From: Anaerolineae bacterium
Lineage (GTDB): Bacteria; Chloroflexota; Anaerolineae; Anaerolineales; Anaerolineaceae
Direction of reading: 5' to 3'
DNA length: 64,000 bases
Assembly (NCBI GenBank): GCA_013178095.1
Contig: JABLXK010000002.1
Coordinates: 124,001 to 188,000 of the forward strand
This document shows, in pieces, positions 8,383 through 16,515 of the stretch. Position 1 is the stretch's first letter, and every line of letters begins with the position of its first letter. The position numbers and the translations under genes were made by a program. Below the pieces are notes generated by a model. That model was not told the DNA's origin. It worked only from the letters and a program-made list of their open reading frames with translations, and searched no databases.

Positions 8383-8985
8383 ATGATAAAAGCGGTCATC
8401 TTTGACATGGGCGGCGTTATTTTGCGCACTGTCGACCCAACCAAGCGCGAAGCTATGGCAAAACGGTTGGGCGTTACTCGCTCCGAACTGGAGGCAGTCG
8501 TTTTCCAAAGCGAAACGTCCCTGCAGTCTGAACTCGGTCAGCTTTCCGAAGCCGGGCATTGGAAGGCTGTACTGGCGTACTTCAACCAGCCGCTTGATTG
8601 TTATCAGGATTGGTACGGCGAGTTCTTTTCCGGCGATGCAATTGACCGGGAATTGATCAAATTTATCGGCACATTGAAGCCAAAGGTGAAGGTGGGATTA
8701 CTAAGCAACGCCTGGGAACACGCACGCCAAAACCTCACCAGCCGGCACGATTTTATCAATATATTCGACGTATCCATTTTCTCTTCCGAGGTGGGTTTGC
8801 GCAAACCCGATCCCCGCATCTTTGATCTGACCCTGCGGCAAATGGGCGTCGCTGCCGGCGAGGCGATCTTCGTGGACGATTTCCGCGCGAACATCGACAG
8901 CGCGGCAGCCCTTGGATTAAAAACCGTGTGGTACCAGGATAGAGCGCGTGCGATCAAAAAAATAACCCGGTTTTTAAACATGTAG
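8383..8985 (+). CDS. HAD-superfamily hydrolase, subfamily IA
   Basis: Probable small-molecule phosphatase of 200 residues. HAD motifs: motif I FDMGGV with nucleophile D8, motif II S108 (LLSNAW), motif III K141 (RKPDP) and motif IV DD165-166. Position 10, normally the general acid Asp, is Gly, as in the YihX-type 'FDxGxV' group. A perfect TATAAT at 8340-8345 is suitably placed for a short leader; the ribosome site is weak (AGGTCC). It is divergent from rsmG. The substrate is not predictable. Confidence 0.82.
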   Translation: MIKAVIFDMGGVILRTVDPTKREAMAKRLGVTRSELEAVVFQSETSLQSELGQLSEAGHWKAVLAYFNQPLDCYQDWYGEFFSGDAIDRELIKFIGTLKPKVKVGLLSNAWEHARQNLTSRHDFINIFDVSIFSSEVGLRKPDPRIFDLTLRQMGVAAGEAIFVDDFRANIDSAAALGLKTVWYQDRARAIKKITRFLNM

Positions 8986-9023
8986 CTTATTCCTATGGTA
9001 TACTGGCAATCTGCACGATTTGC

Positions 9024-9052
9024 TTGACATGCATCGTGCTCTTGGGTAGAAT
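9024..9052 (+). promoter_or_regulatory. Promoter of the tRNA-Ala / T-box / leuS unit
   Basis: Consensus -35 TTGACA (9024-9029), a 17-nt spacer and -10 TAGAAT (9047-9052). Predicted start near 9059, 12 nt before the first tRNA. No comparable promoter lies between the second tRNA and the T-box leader. Confidence 0.8.
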
Positions 9053-9070
9053 TCCCCTGCCCATCAAGAA

Positions 9071-9143
9071 GGGCCTGTAGCGCAGTTGGGAGCGCGCGTC
9101 AATCGCACTGACGAGGTCGAGGGTTCGAATCCCTCCAGGTCCA
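9071..9143 (+). tRNA. tRNA-Ala (anticodon CGC)
   Basis: 73-nt cloverleaf: acceptor GGGCCTG/CAGGTCC (one G-U pair), D-stem GCGC/GCGC, anticodon stem CGTCA/TGACG with loop ATCGCAC giving anticodon CGC, and a T-arm containing GTTCGAATC. Discriminator A; the CCA end is not encoded. It reads codon GCG. Confidence 0.95.
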
Positions 9144-9156
9144 CTGGGTACAATCC

Positions 9157-9229
9157 GGGCCCATAGCGCAGTTGGGAGCGCGTCTCAATGGCATTGAGAA
9201 GGTCGAGAGTTCGAATCTCTCTGGGTCCA
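9157..9229 (+). tRNA. tRNA-Ala (anticodon GGC)
   Basis: 73-nt cloverleaf, closely related to the tRNA 13 nt upstream. Acceptor GGGCCCA/TGGGTCC, anticodon stem TCTCA/TGAGA with loop ATGGCAT giving GGC (codons GCC/GCU), and T-arm GTTCGAATC. Discriminator A; CCA not encoded. It appears to be the second gene of the same transcript. Confidence 0.95.
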
Positions 9230-9232
9230 CTG

Positions 9233-9487
9233 AAGAAAAGCTGTAAAAGGAGTAGTAGGCTATCCAGCAGCGAACCGGGAAAGAAAGGTGCAAGCCCGGT
9301 AGGGGTGCCACTGGAGCACCGCGAGCCGAACTCGCCTTTTATGCCCTGCGGGACAGGCTGGCGCAGTGAAAATCAAGTAGCCGCGCCCGGGAAAGCCCGT
9401 TACAGCGAACTGAGGTGGCCTGTTTATAGGGCAACCAGGGTGGTACCGCGGAGAATTCCTTCGTCCCTGAGGACGAAGGTTTTTTTA
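9233..9487 (+). promoter_or_regulatory. T-box leader controlling leuS
   Basis: Riboswitch that senses uncharged tRNA and controls readthrough into leuS. The conserved T-box AGGGTGGTACCGCGG (9437-9451) forms the antiterminator. The competing terminator is a 9-bp hairpin CCTTCGTCC/GGACGAAGG (9458-9479) followed by seven T residues. In the upstream stem I, the sequence GAACTCGCC offers CTC (9331-9333) as a leucine specifier codon, matching the downstream gene. The specifier assignment is by eye and less certain than the T-box itself. The leader starts directly after the second tRNA-Ala. Confidence 0.92.
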
Positions 9488-9511
9488 TTAATCGATAAAG
9501 AAGGATGAAGA

Positions 9512-11965
9512 ATGGCTGAACCAATAGAACGATATATACCGGCAAATATTGAGGCTAAATGGCAGAAGAAATGGGAGACGGATGGGCTCTACCACTCCGA
9601 TATCGACAAGAGCAAGAAAAAGTACTATGCCCTCACCATGCTTCCGTATCCTTCCGGAAACCTGCATATCGGCCATTGGTACGCCATGACGCCCTCCGAT
9701 GCGCACGCGCGTTTTATGCGTATGCAAGGCTATAACGTGATGTTCCCGATGGGGTTCGATGCGTTCGGTCTGCCAGCGGAAAACGCCGCCATCCAGCGCA
9801 ATATCCATCCAAAAGAATGGACTTACGATAACATTGCCAACATGCGCAAACAACTGCGCAGCATGGGCGCCATGTTCGATTGGCGGCGCGAAGCCGTATC
9901 TGCCGATCCGGAATATTATCGCTGGACGCAATGGTTCTTCGTGCAGCTTTTCAAGAACGACCTGGCATACCGCAAGATGTCGCCGGTGGACTGGTGCCCG
10001 AAATGCAACACTACTTTGGCGCGTGAACAGGTCTGGGGTGAAGACCGCCATTGCGAGCGCTGCCACACACCCGTCATCAAGAAAGACCTGAACCAGTGGT
10101 TTTTCCGCATCACCAAGTATGCCGATGAATTACTGAATTTTTCGACCATTGACTGGCCTGAACCGGTGCGCATCCTGCAAACCAACTGGATCGGTAAATC
10201 CGAAGGCGCTTCCGTGGTCTTTAAAACTGAACAAGGCGATCCGTTGGAGGTGTTCACCACGCGCCCGGACACACTGTGGGGCGTAACTTTTATGGTGCTG
10301 GCGCCCGAACATCCTTTGGTCAAGAAACTGACCACGCCGGACAATAAAGCCAAAGTGGAAGCCTACGTGCAGGAATCCGTGCGGCAAACTGAAATCCAAC
10401 GCGAAGCGACCGATAAGGAAAAATCCGGCGTCTTCACCGGCGGGTATGCGATCAACCCCGTCAACGGTGAACGCGTTCCTGTCTGGGTAGCGGATTATGT
10501 TCTGATGACTTACGGCACCGGCGCCATCATGGGCGTTCCGGCGCACGATCAACGCGATTTCGATTTTGCCCGCAAGTTCGGATTGGATGTGCGCGTAGTC
10601 ATTCAACCGAAGGATATGGAAGAGCTGGATGGAGCCAGCATGGCGCAAGCCGTGCCGGCTGAAGGCACCATGGTCAATTCCGGCCCGCTGACCGGCACCC
10701 CCGGCGACGAAGCCATTCATAAAGCCATCCAGTTAATCGAGGAAAAGGGAGTCGGTAAAGGGGCGGTAACATACCGCATCCGCGACTGGCTGATTTCACG
10801 CCAGCGCTACTGGGGCGCTCCCATCCCGGTGGTATTCTGCCCGAATTGCGGGGCGGTGCCGGTTCCGGAAGATCAATTGCCGGTGATGCTGCCGGATGAT
10901 GTGGAATGGCGCCCAACCGGTGAAAGCCCGCTGAAATTGCATCCTTCCTGGCGCTTTACCAAATGCCCGCAGTGCGGTGGGGACGCCGAACGCGAAACGG
11001 ATACCATGGATACCTTCATGTGCTCGTCCTGGTACCACCTGGCTTACTTGAGTCCCAAGAACCCGGATTGGCCTTTCAAGCAGGACGAATATGATTACTG
11101 GATGCCTGTGGATTGCTACACCGGCGGGGTGGAACATGCCACCATGCATCTGATCTACACGCGCTTCTTCCATAAGGCGTTCCGTGACCTGGGCGTGACC
11201 AAGGAAGCCGAACCCATGCTGCAATTGCGCAACCAGGGTCAGATCCTCGGACCAGACGGGCAGCGCATGAGCAAATCGCGCGGCAACGTGATCGACCCGG
11301 ACGAGCAGGTGCGCCTGTATGGGGCGGATACCGTGAGGTCTTACCTGATGTTTGGATACCGCTGGCAGGTGGGCGGCCCCTGGGATCCGGGTAACATCCA
11401 GGGTTCGCATCGCTGGTTAGGCCGCGTGTGGACCATCTTCCTGGAGGAAGGGAAAACCGCTGCAGATACAACCAGGCTGGACCGCCAGTTGCGGCGCAGG
11501 GTGCACCAAACTTTACGTTCAGTGACGGGCGATTTTGAACATTTTGAATTCAATACGGTCGTTTCAGGCTTGATGGAATTGCTTAATGACATGGCCGAGA
11601 TCAAGGAGAATGGCGGTTGGAATACATCCGCCTGGCAGGAGGCAGTGGATATTTACCTGCGCATGATGGCGCCGGTCGCACCGCACATCAGCGAAGAGCT
11701 CTGGGCGCGCCTGGGCAAGCCCTATTCAATCCACTTGCAGCCCTGGCCGGTTTACGACGAAGCCGCAGCAGCTGAAGACGAGATTGAACTGGTCATCCAG
11801 GTCAATGGCAAGATGCGCGATAAGATCGTGCTGCCTGTGGGAGTTACCGAAGATATAGCACGCGAAGCAGCCCTGGCGCGCGAAGCGGTGCAGAAAATTT
11901 TGGCGGGCAGAGAACCGCGCAAGGTGATTTACGTGCCTGGTCGGTTGATCAATATTGTCGGTTGA
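9512..11965 (+). CDS. leuS: Leucyl-tRNA synthetase
   Basis: Class I synthetase that charges tRNA-Leu. In the 817 residues, the HIGH signature is at 52-55 (GNLHIGHWYAM) and the KMSKS loop reads RMSKS near 585-589. A large CP1 editing domain lies between about 220 and 420 with the threonine-rich TTRPDTLWGVTFM segment, and a cysteine-rich zinc-binding-like segment (CPNCG, CPQCGG) occurs in the central part. Length and layout fit the bacterial single-chain enzyme. The AAGGATG ribosome site lies just past the T-box terminator, so expression depends on antitermination. Confidence 0.98.
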   Translation: MAEPIERYIPANIEAKWQKKWETDGLYHSDIDKSKKKYYALTMLPYPSGNLHIGHWYAMTPSDAHARFMRMQGYNVMFPMGFDAFGLPAENAAIQRNIHPKEWTYDNIANMRKQLRSMGAMFDWRREAVSADPEYYRWTQWFFVQLFKNDLAYRKMSPVDWCPKCNTTLAREQVWGEDRHCERCHTPVIKKDLNQWFFRITKYADELLNFSTIDWPEPVRILQTNWIGKSEGASVVFKTEQGDPLEVFTTRPDTLWGVTFMVLAPEHPLVKKLTTPDNKAKVEAYVQESVRQTEIQREATDKEKSGVFTGGYAINPVNGERVPVWVADYVLMTYGTGAIMGVPAHDQRDFDFARKFGLDVRVVIQPKDMEELDGASMAQAVPAEGTMVNSGPLTGTPGDEAIHKAIQLIEEKGVGKGAVTYRIRDWLISRQRYWGAPIPVVFCPNCGAVPVPEDQLPVMLPDDVEWRPTGESPLKLHPSWRFTKCPQCGGDAERETDTMDTFMCSSWYHLAYLSPKNPDWPFKQDEYDYWMPVDCYTGGVEHATMHLIYTRFFHKAFRDLGVTKEAEPMLQLRNQGQILGPDGQRMSKSRGNVIDPDEQVRLYGADTVRSYLMFGYRWQVGGPWDPGNIQGSHRWLGRVWTIFLEEGKTAADTTRLDRQLRRRVHQTLRSVTGDFEHFEFNTVVSGLMELLNDMAEIKENGGWNTSAWQEAVDIYLRMMAPVAPHISEELWARLGKPYSIHLQPWPVYDEAAAAEDEIELVIQVNGKMRDKIVLPVGVTEDIAREAALAREAVQKILAGREPRKVIYVPGRLINIVG

Positions 11966-11981
11966 AATATTCATTAGAAAG

Positions 11982-12012
11982 AAAAAGACCTCGAATCATT
12001 CGAGGTCTTTTT
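11982..12012. terminator. Bidirectional intrinsic terminator between leuS and the FHA gene
   Basis: A perfect 14-bp inverted repeat, AAAAAGACCTCGAA/TTCGAGGTCTTTTT, with a 3-nt loop. A/T tracts on both sides let it terminate leuS (plus) and the FHA gene (minus). Confidence 0.9.
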
Positions 12013-12074
12013 GTCTTAAAAAACGATAGAATTATCGATTCAGAGAAACGATAAAAGATATACCGCGTTTACCT

Positions 12075-12677
12075 TTACGGGCAAACCCCCGGGCTGATGG
12101 CATTAAACAATCCCGAAAATAAATTGCACCACTGGTTGGTTGTCTCGATGATCACCGTTGGCACGATGCAAAAAATGATGATAAACCCGATCACGATCAT
12201 GGCAACGATAGCCCAAGTCGGGTATTTTCCGGTTGTGCTGCGCCGGGCTTTTTTCTCGGATAATTCCTCCGGTAAATCCTCAACATATTCAATGGGTTCT
12301 TCGGTGGATTTCGCTTCCGGTCTTTTGAACTTTCCTTGAGCTTTCAAGTTATTTTGTTCAACAAACGGCGCTGATTTTTGCGATGGAATATTCACCTTCA
12401 AGACATTATTTTCACCCAGGGCAATCAGGTCGCCGTTTTTCAGTTTTTGAATTTTTGTCAGGGTTTTGCCATTCAGCATCGTGCCGTTGGTGGATTTGAG
12501 GTCTTCAACGAAGAAGTTTCCGTCCTTTTGAAAAATCCGCATGTGATGGCGTGATACCTGAATATCGTCCAGGACGACCATATTCTTCAGATCTCGGCCA
12601 ATGCTGAGTTCTTCTTCAGGCAGTGGAATTTCTTTACCCGCTTGAACTCCGGCTTGAAAGATAATTTTTTCATCCAT
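12075..12677 (-). CDS. FHA-domain membrane protein
   Basis: 200 residues. The N-terminal forkhead-associated domain (about 5-95) binds phosphothreonine peptides; its key residues are G27-R28, S42-R43-H45 and N64-G65 (STNGT). A charged linker leads to one membrane helix near 155-180 (AIVAMIVIGFIIIF), so the FHA domain probably faces the cytoplasm from a C-terminal anchor. The chosen ATG has AGGAG 10 nt upstream. An in-frame ATG at 12698 would lie upstream of the predicted transcription start. It may read Ser/Thr-kinase signalling, but no kinase gene is in the window. Confidence 0.85.
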   Translation of the reverse strand: MDEKIIFQAGVQAGKEIPLPEEELSIGRDLKNMVVLDDIQVSRHHMRIFQKDGNFFVEDLKSTNGTMLNGKTLTKIQKLKNGDLIALGENNVLKVNIPSQKSAPFVEQNNLKAQGKFKRPEAKSTEEPIEYVEDLPEELSEKKARRSTTGKYPTWAIVAMIVIGFIIIFCIVPTVIIETTNQWCNLFSGLFNAISPGVCP

Positions 12678-12701
12678 ACCGTAGGTTCTCCTGTACATCA
12701 A

Positions 12702-12730
12702 TTAATAGCCGAATGAATAAAAAAAGTCAA
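12702..12730 (-). promoter_or_regulatory. Promoter of the FHA gene
   Basis: Minus strand -35 TTGACT (12730-12725), exact 17-nt spacer, -10 TATTAA (12707-12702). The predicted start near 12695 leaves an 18-nt leader carrying AGGAG before the ATG at 12677. Confidence 0.65.
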
Positions 12731-12756
12731 GCCAACGATTTGACTTGACGTTACTG

Positions 12757-12945
12757 CAAAAAAACTCCCCGCCATGTCGTGTGCGACGAGGTTTTGAACC
12801 TGCTAACGCAGGACGGGCTTTGCCTCGTAAGCTTCGCCTTGGCTCACGCCTATCGCGTTGCACCCGTAAGAACAGAGCCCTTTTTTTAAAGTGTTGGCTC
12901 AAAACGATGAATGCCGCATCACGAGCACAGCAGGGCATTCATCTT
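12757..12945. other. Unexplained structured intergenic block
   Basis: This fills most of the 352-nt gap between the FHA gene and thpR. It contains hairpins GTCG-TGTG-CGAC, CCTGC-TAAC-GCAGG, a GGGCT...AGCCC long-range pair, and a strong GATGAATGCC/GGCATTCATC stem with an 18-nt loop at the thpR end. The GAACCTGCTAACGCAGG portion recalls part of the 87-bp repeat at 2.1-2.4 kb. Both strands have short open frames rich in Arg and Pro, with no ribosome sites. It could be a degenerate interspersed repeat or a small RNA on the minus strand; no family is recognised. Confidence 0.35.
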
Positions 12946-12994
12946 ATACCATAATTTAAACCAAGTGCATAGGTTCGCCGATCCGGGTGAAGGC

Positions 12995-13023
12995 TTGACA
13001 CCAAAATCCGGCTCTCATATACT
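12995..13023 (+). promoter_or_regulatory. Promoter giving a leaderless thpR message
   Basis: Perfect -35 TTGACA (12995-13000), exact 17-nt spacer, -10 TATACT (13018-13023), then 6 nt and the ATG at 13030. The start codon therefore coincides with the expected +1 position. Confidence 0.8.
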
Positions 13024-13029
13024 GGACGC

Positions 13030-13614
13030 ATGCATCAACCTGTGATTCGAACTTTTTTTGCCTGCGAGCTTTCACCTGATATTCTAAAAAAAATCAGAGA
13101 TCTCACAATTGACTTAAAGACAACGCTTGTCCAGCAGGTCAAATGGGTCAGCACGCAGAATATGCACCTCACCATTCAATTTCTAGGGGAATTCAAACAA
13201 TCTGACATTCCAATTATCAAGGACCAATTGCAGCAAGCTTTGGCTTCGATAAAACCTTTCGGATTGCATATTCAAGGAATGGGCGCTTTTCCTTCAACAT
13301 CTAGAGCGAAAGTGATCTGGCTGGGGATTGACTCACAGCCGGCGCTGGTCGATTTGTTCCACCTGGTGACCTCTCAAACGAAGCAGTTAGGTTACCCTCC
13401 CGAAGGACGGCCGTTTTCTGCGCACATCACGCTTGGCAGAGTAAAATCCGATGTTTCGCCCGCCGACCTCGCAAAAATAAAATCCACGATACTGAGCCGG
13501 GAGAAAATTGATATTGGTATGCAGATAGTGAAAGACCTGCATTTTATTAAAAGCGACTTAACCCCAGGCGGGGCTCACTATACGGATATCTTTATTTTGC
13601 CCTTTTCTGGATAA
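13030..13614 (+). CDS. thpR: RNA 2',3'-cyclic phosphodiesterase (2'-5' RNA ligase family)
   Basis: 194-residue member of the 2H phosphoesterase superfamily, which opens 2',3'-cyclic phosphates on RNA and may ligate tRNA halves in vitro. Both HxT motifs are present: H46-L-T48 (MHLTIQFLG) and H132-I-T134 (AHITLGRV), in the usual two-lobed arrangement. No ribosome site precedes the ATG; a consensus promoter places +1 at the start codon. rsfS follows 46 nt downstream with its own ribosome site. Confidence 0.93.
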   Translation: MHQPVIRTFFACELSPDILKKIRDLTIDLKTTLVQQVKWVSTQNMHLTIQFLGEFKQSDIPIIKDQLQQALASIKPFGLHIQGMGAFPSTSRAKVIWLGIDSQPALVDLFHLVTSQTKQLGYPPEGRPFSAHITLGRVKSDVSPADLAKIKSTILSREKIDIGMQIVKDLHFIKSDLTPGGAHYTDIFILPFSG

Positions 13615-13660
13615 ACTGCAACTATGTTAAAATGGACGCAATTTCGTGGGTATGAGGTGA

Positions 13661-14017
13661 ATGCTGAAAGAGCTTGACACAATACAAATCGCGCGCAGTT
13701 TGGTAAGTGCGCTTGAAGATAAAAAAGCCGAAGACATTGTCCTAATTGATTTGCAGGGAGTGGCAATATTCACGGATTATTTTGTAATATGTTCCGGCAC
13801 GAGCGACCGGATGATTCGCAGTCTGGTGCATGCCGCCAACGATGCAATGGCGGAATCCTATGGGTTGAAAGGCAAAATCGTTGGTTCGCCATCCAATGGA
13901 TGGATCGCGGTTGATTTCGGCGATATAGTCCTGCACGTTTTTTCACCTCAACAACGCAGTTATTACCAACTCGAGGAATTATGGTCCTCGGGGAAGACGC
14001 TGTTGAAGGTCAAATAA
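13661..14017 (+). CDS. rsfS: Ribosome silencing factor RsfS
   Basis: Small protein (118 residues) that binds ribosomal protein L14 and blocks subunit joining when nutrients are low. It shows the family core: DYFVICSGTSDRM near 44-56, GSPSNGWIAVDFGDIVLHVF near 80-100 and the C-terminal RSYYQLEELW. A GAGGTGA ribosome site precedes the ATG, and TTAAAAT lies about 35 nt upstream as a possible -10. nadD, its frequent neighbour, is absent. It is convergent with the peroxiredoxin gene, with a 4-nt gap. Confidence 0.94.
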   Translation: MLKELDTIQIARSLVSALEDKKAEDIVLIDLQGVAIFTDYFVICSGTSDRMIRSLVHAANDAMAESYGLKGKIVGSPSNGWIAVDFGDIVLHVFSPQQRSYYQLEELWSSGKTLLKVK

Positions 14018-14021
14018 TTCG

Positions 14022-14486
14022 TTACATTTCTTTCAATGCTGCCAGGACTTCAGCGCTGTGTTCAGCGGGTTTGACTCCCTCAAAGACTTTGGCGATCATA
14101 CCTTTGTCATCGATCAGGAAAGTCGTCCGAAATACTCCGTCATACTCTTTGCCCATAAATTTCTTCCGGCCCCACACACCATAAAGTTCACATACCTTGT
14201 GACCCTCATCCGCAAGCAGCGCAAAGGGCAGGTGGTGCTTGCCGGCGAATTTGGCATGAGATTTTTCAGAATCCGGACTGACGCCCAGAATTACCGCGCC
14301 CGCATCGGTGTATAAACTGTAATCATCCCGAAAACTGCACGCCTCTGTGGTGCATCCTGGAGTATCGTCCTTGGGATAAAAATACAGAACTACCGGTTTT
14401 CCCAAAAAATCAGACAAGCTGGTTAGCTGCCCTTTTTCATCTTTCAGGGTGAAATTGGGAGCTTTTGTTTTTTCCTGTAAAGTCAT
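14022..14486 (-). CDS. bcp: Thioredoxin-dependent peroxiredoxin, BCP/PrxQ type
   Basis: Reduces hydroperoxides in the cytosol using thioredoxin. The 154 residues contain the PrxQ signature TPGCTTEAC with peroxidatic C45 and resolving C50 in the same helix, and the C-terminal RTTFLIDDKG segment. A GGAGG ribosome site lies 7 nt before the ATG at 14486; a further ATG at 14504 lacks one. The gene stands alone between rsfS and an unknown membrane protein. Confidence 0.95.
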   Translation of the reverse strand: MTLQEKTKAPNFTLKDEKGQLTSLSDFLGKPVVLYFYPKDDTPGCTTEACSFRDDYSLYTDAGAVILGVSPDSEKSHAKFAGKHHLPFALLADEGHKVCELYGVWGRKKFMGKEYDGVFRTTFLIDDKGMIAKVFEGVKPAEHSAEVLAALKEM

Positions 14487-14550
14487 TGTGGATCCTCCTT
14501 GCATGATCCAATGGTATTGGTAATTCGTAATTTATGGCATTAGCGATTTA

Positions 14551-15453
14551 TTAAAATGGCCACACAGCCGCAATCATCAATACCGGCATCGCTATGCTCA
14601 GCAGCCTGGTTAATTGATAGGCATATTTCCAATTTGGCGTCTGCTTCACGATGCTTCGAATGTATAGACCGGCGGTTACGCAATCCAGCGTGAAAATGAA
14701 GGCTTTGTACCAAATTCCACTAATCTCGGTTTCCAAAAACAGCGTCAACCCGGAAATTGTTGAAAGAAGAGCGATCATTCTCAAAGCCCCGGGTGATCCA
14801 AGGCGCGCTATCAGGCTGTCAGCGGGAATTTTTTTCCCTTCAAGGCAGTTCTCCATGTTTTCACTTGCTTTCAGCACAATTAACTGCAAAAAAACGGGAA
14901 AAGCGGTCAGGATTAATGCAGGCTTGAGGAAATCCTGCGGGATGCTGAATAATAACGCCGGCAGCAAAAAAGCGTTTGCAAATGCATAAGTAAATTCATG
15001 CATGCCCACCATCACACGCTGAACCGGTTCGAGGAAGAAGACAAAATTGACAAAATAATAAAAAGAAAGGATCCATATTGAAAGGTGGTTGAAACCTGCG
15101 CTGTCATGAATGTGTATCAGCGGGATAAAACTCATGGCAGCCGTCAGGATGGAAAGCATCCAAATGATCTGATTGATGAGCAAACGAAGATTACTGGACG
15201 ATCCATTATGAAGGAGATCTATCGGAATGCTTCTCCCTGACTCGCCGGATAAAGCAACTTCTAAAAATGAAGTGGAAACCTTGATCAGGAAGAACCAAAA
15301 AACAAGGTTAAGAAAAATATCGGCATTAATACGGAAACCATAAAATTGATTGAAAGCCTGGCCGAGAGAGAGCATTAGTATCCCTGTCAGGACTTCATCC
15401 CATCGGATGATTGAAATAAAAAAACGGAATAAGGTTTTCCATTTTAGGGCCAT
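14551..15453 (-). CDS. Polytopic membrane protein of unknown function
   Basis: 300 residues with roughly eight hydrophobic helices and short loops. I do not recognise a family. The helical layout loosely recalls UbiA-like membrane enzymes, but the aspartate-rich NDxxDxxxD motifs are missing, so that name is not justified. The 51-nt gap to the divergent SPFH-like gene holds that gene's promoter. No clear ribosome site is seen before the ATG. Confidence 0.6.
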   Translation of the reverse strand: MALKWKTLFRFFISIIRWDEVLTGILMLSLGQAFNQFYGFRINADIFLNLVFWFFLIKVSTSFLEVALSGESGRSIPIDLLHNGSSSNLRLLINQIIWMLSILTAAMSFIPLIHIHDSAGFNHLSIWILSFYYFVNFVFFLEPVQRVMVGMHEFTYAFANAFLLPALLFSIPQDFLKPALILTAFPVFLQLIVLKASENMENCLEGKKIPADSLIARLGSPGALRMIALLSTISGLTLFLETEISGIWYKAFIFTLDCVTAGLYIRSIVKQTPNWKYAYQLTRLLSIAMPVLMIAAVWPF

Positions 15454-15469
15454 TTTAAGAAATCCGCAT

Positions 15470-15498
15470 TTGTTCCCATTTCTTTTTTATTATAAAAT
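15470..15498 (+). promoter_or_regulatory. Promoter giving a leaderless message for the first SPFH-like gene
   Basis: -35 TTGTTC (15470-15475), exact 17-nt spacer, -10 TAAAAT (15493-15498), then 6 nt and the ATG at 15505. No ribosome site is present. Confidence 0.6.
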
Positions 15499-15504
15499 CT
15501 GGGT

Positions 15505-16515
15505 ATGCAACGAACGGGTAAAAAAGACGTAATAACCCTTCTCCTATTTTTAGGAATAATCATCATTGCTGCCATAATTCTACTCGTTCAGGCGGGTCAT
15601 GCAGGTTGGCTTTTTTTCCTGGTTCCCACGTGGCTGGTGTTTGGTGCAATATCATTCTGTTTTTGGTTCCCTGACGTCATTTCACAGCCGCTCAACCCAT
15701 CCGGAATTTTTTCCCGGTTGCCTTTTATTTGGAATATTGCTGGATTTTTGTCCCCGCTTTATATCGTGCAATCCGGAAAATTACAGCGTGATTATTTTCT
15801 ACTAAAAAATAAGCCGCGGATTAGATTATTGTATATTTATCCCGATAGCGCAGCCGTGATACAGGCGAAAGATGGACAAAAATGGGTTCTGCAATCCGGA
15901 TTTCATTATCTGGGCTGCCATAAGGAAATTTCACTATGTTTCAAGACGGGAATCAATCAGTTTGTGATCGGTCCGTTGGCTGAAGAGAACCCTTTCGATC
16001 AGAAGAGAAGCAGCGAGAGCTATACTGCCTATCATTCACGACGCCTGCGCGCGCAAAAAGTGAAGACATATACCAAAGACTCACGCGTAATATTTGCTTC
16101 GCTTCGGGTTGTGTACCTTCTGAGTAGTTCAGGGAAACAGGGCGAAGAATCAGGAAACGACTTGTTTCAAAAAATTTCAGCAGACTTTCAGCAAATGAAC
16201 CGGGAAGGCGAACTAGCCCAGATTTTGGAAGAGTATTTTACCCGGCGAATCATTGATCTCTGGATCGCGAAGATTTCCCAATTGAATAGTGAAGAAATTT
16301 ACAAAGATGGAGAAGTGGAGCGAATCATGGTTGAAATTAATTCTGCCATGCGCAATTCAGCTCGACCTTCAGCGAGGCAAGCCCTGCATCAGGAGAGTAA
16401 TACGGTTGAAGATAATGATCCTGGTGATGAATGGTCTCTTCCCTTTTTCCGGGTCTATCTGGATATGCTATGGCTGCAGCCCAAACAGGATTCGTCCGTG
16501 GTGAAAAGAACATGA
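15505..16515 (+). CDS. Divergent SPFH/Band 7-like membrane protein, first of a pair
   Basis: 336 residues: two adjacent membrane helices (about 8-28 and 33-53) and then a soluble region. Residues about 100-210 follow the order of an SPFH core: a 'PDSAAVIQ' strand, a 'GFHYLG' turn, a hydrophobic strand and a 'VKTYTKDSRVIF' segment like the usual 'xTKDGIxV' motif. The similarity is by eye and weak. The C-terminus is helical and charged. Its stop overlaps the next gene's start (ATGA), so the two products are probably made together and may form one membrane complex (inference). Confidence 0.5.
   Translation: MQRTGKKDVITLLLFLGIIIIAAIILLVQAGHAGWLFFLVPTWLVFGAISFCFWFPDVISQPLNPSGIFSRLPFIWNIAGFLSPLYIVQSGKLQRDYFLLKNKPRIRLLYIYPDSAAVIQAKDGQKWVLQSGFHYLGCHKEISLCFKTGINQFVIGPLAEENPFDQKRSSESYTAYHSRRLRAQKVKTYTKDSRVIFASLRVVYLLSSSGKQGEESGNDLFQKISADFQQMNREGELAQILEEYFTRRIIDLWIAKISQLNSEEIYKDGEVERIMVEINSAMRNSARPSARQALHQESNTVEDNDPGDEWSLPFFRVYLDMLWLQPKQDSSVVKRT

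Noticed and set aside
9099..9311. Minus-strand 70-residue open frame
   Set aside because: It is antisense to the two tRNA-Ala genes and has the Arg/Pro-rich composition typical of spurious tRNA-overlapping calls.
9233..9487. Alanine-specific T-box
   Set aside because: Adjacent tRNAs are alanine, but the downstream gene is leuS and the visible specifier is the leucine codon CTC.
12745..12954. Short coding frame in the FHA-thpR gap
   Set aside because: Arg-rich, no ribosome site, and open on the opposite strand too; better explained by repeat or RNA structure.
14551..15453. UbiA prenyltransferase assignment
   Set aside because: The helix count is similar, but the aspartate-rich prenyl-diphosphate motifs are missing.
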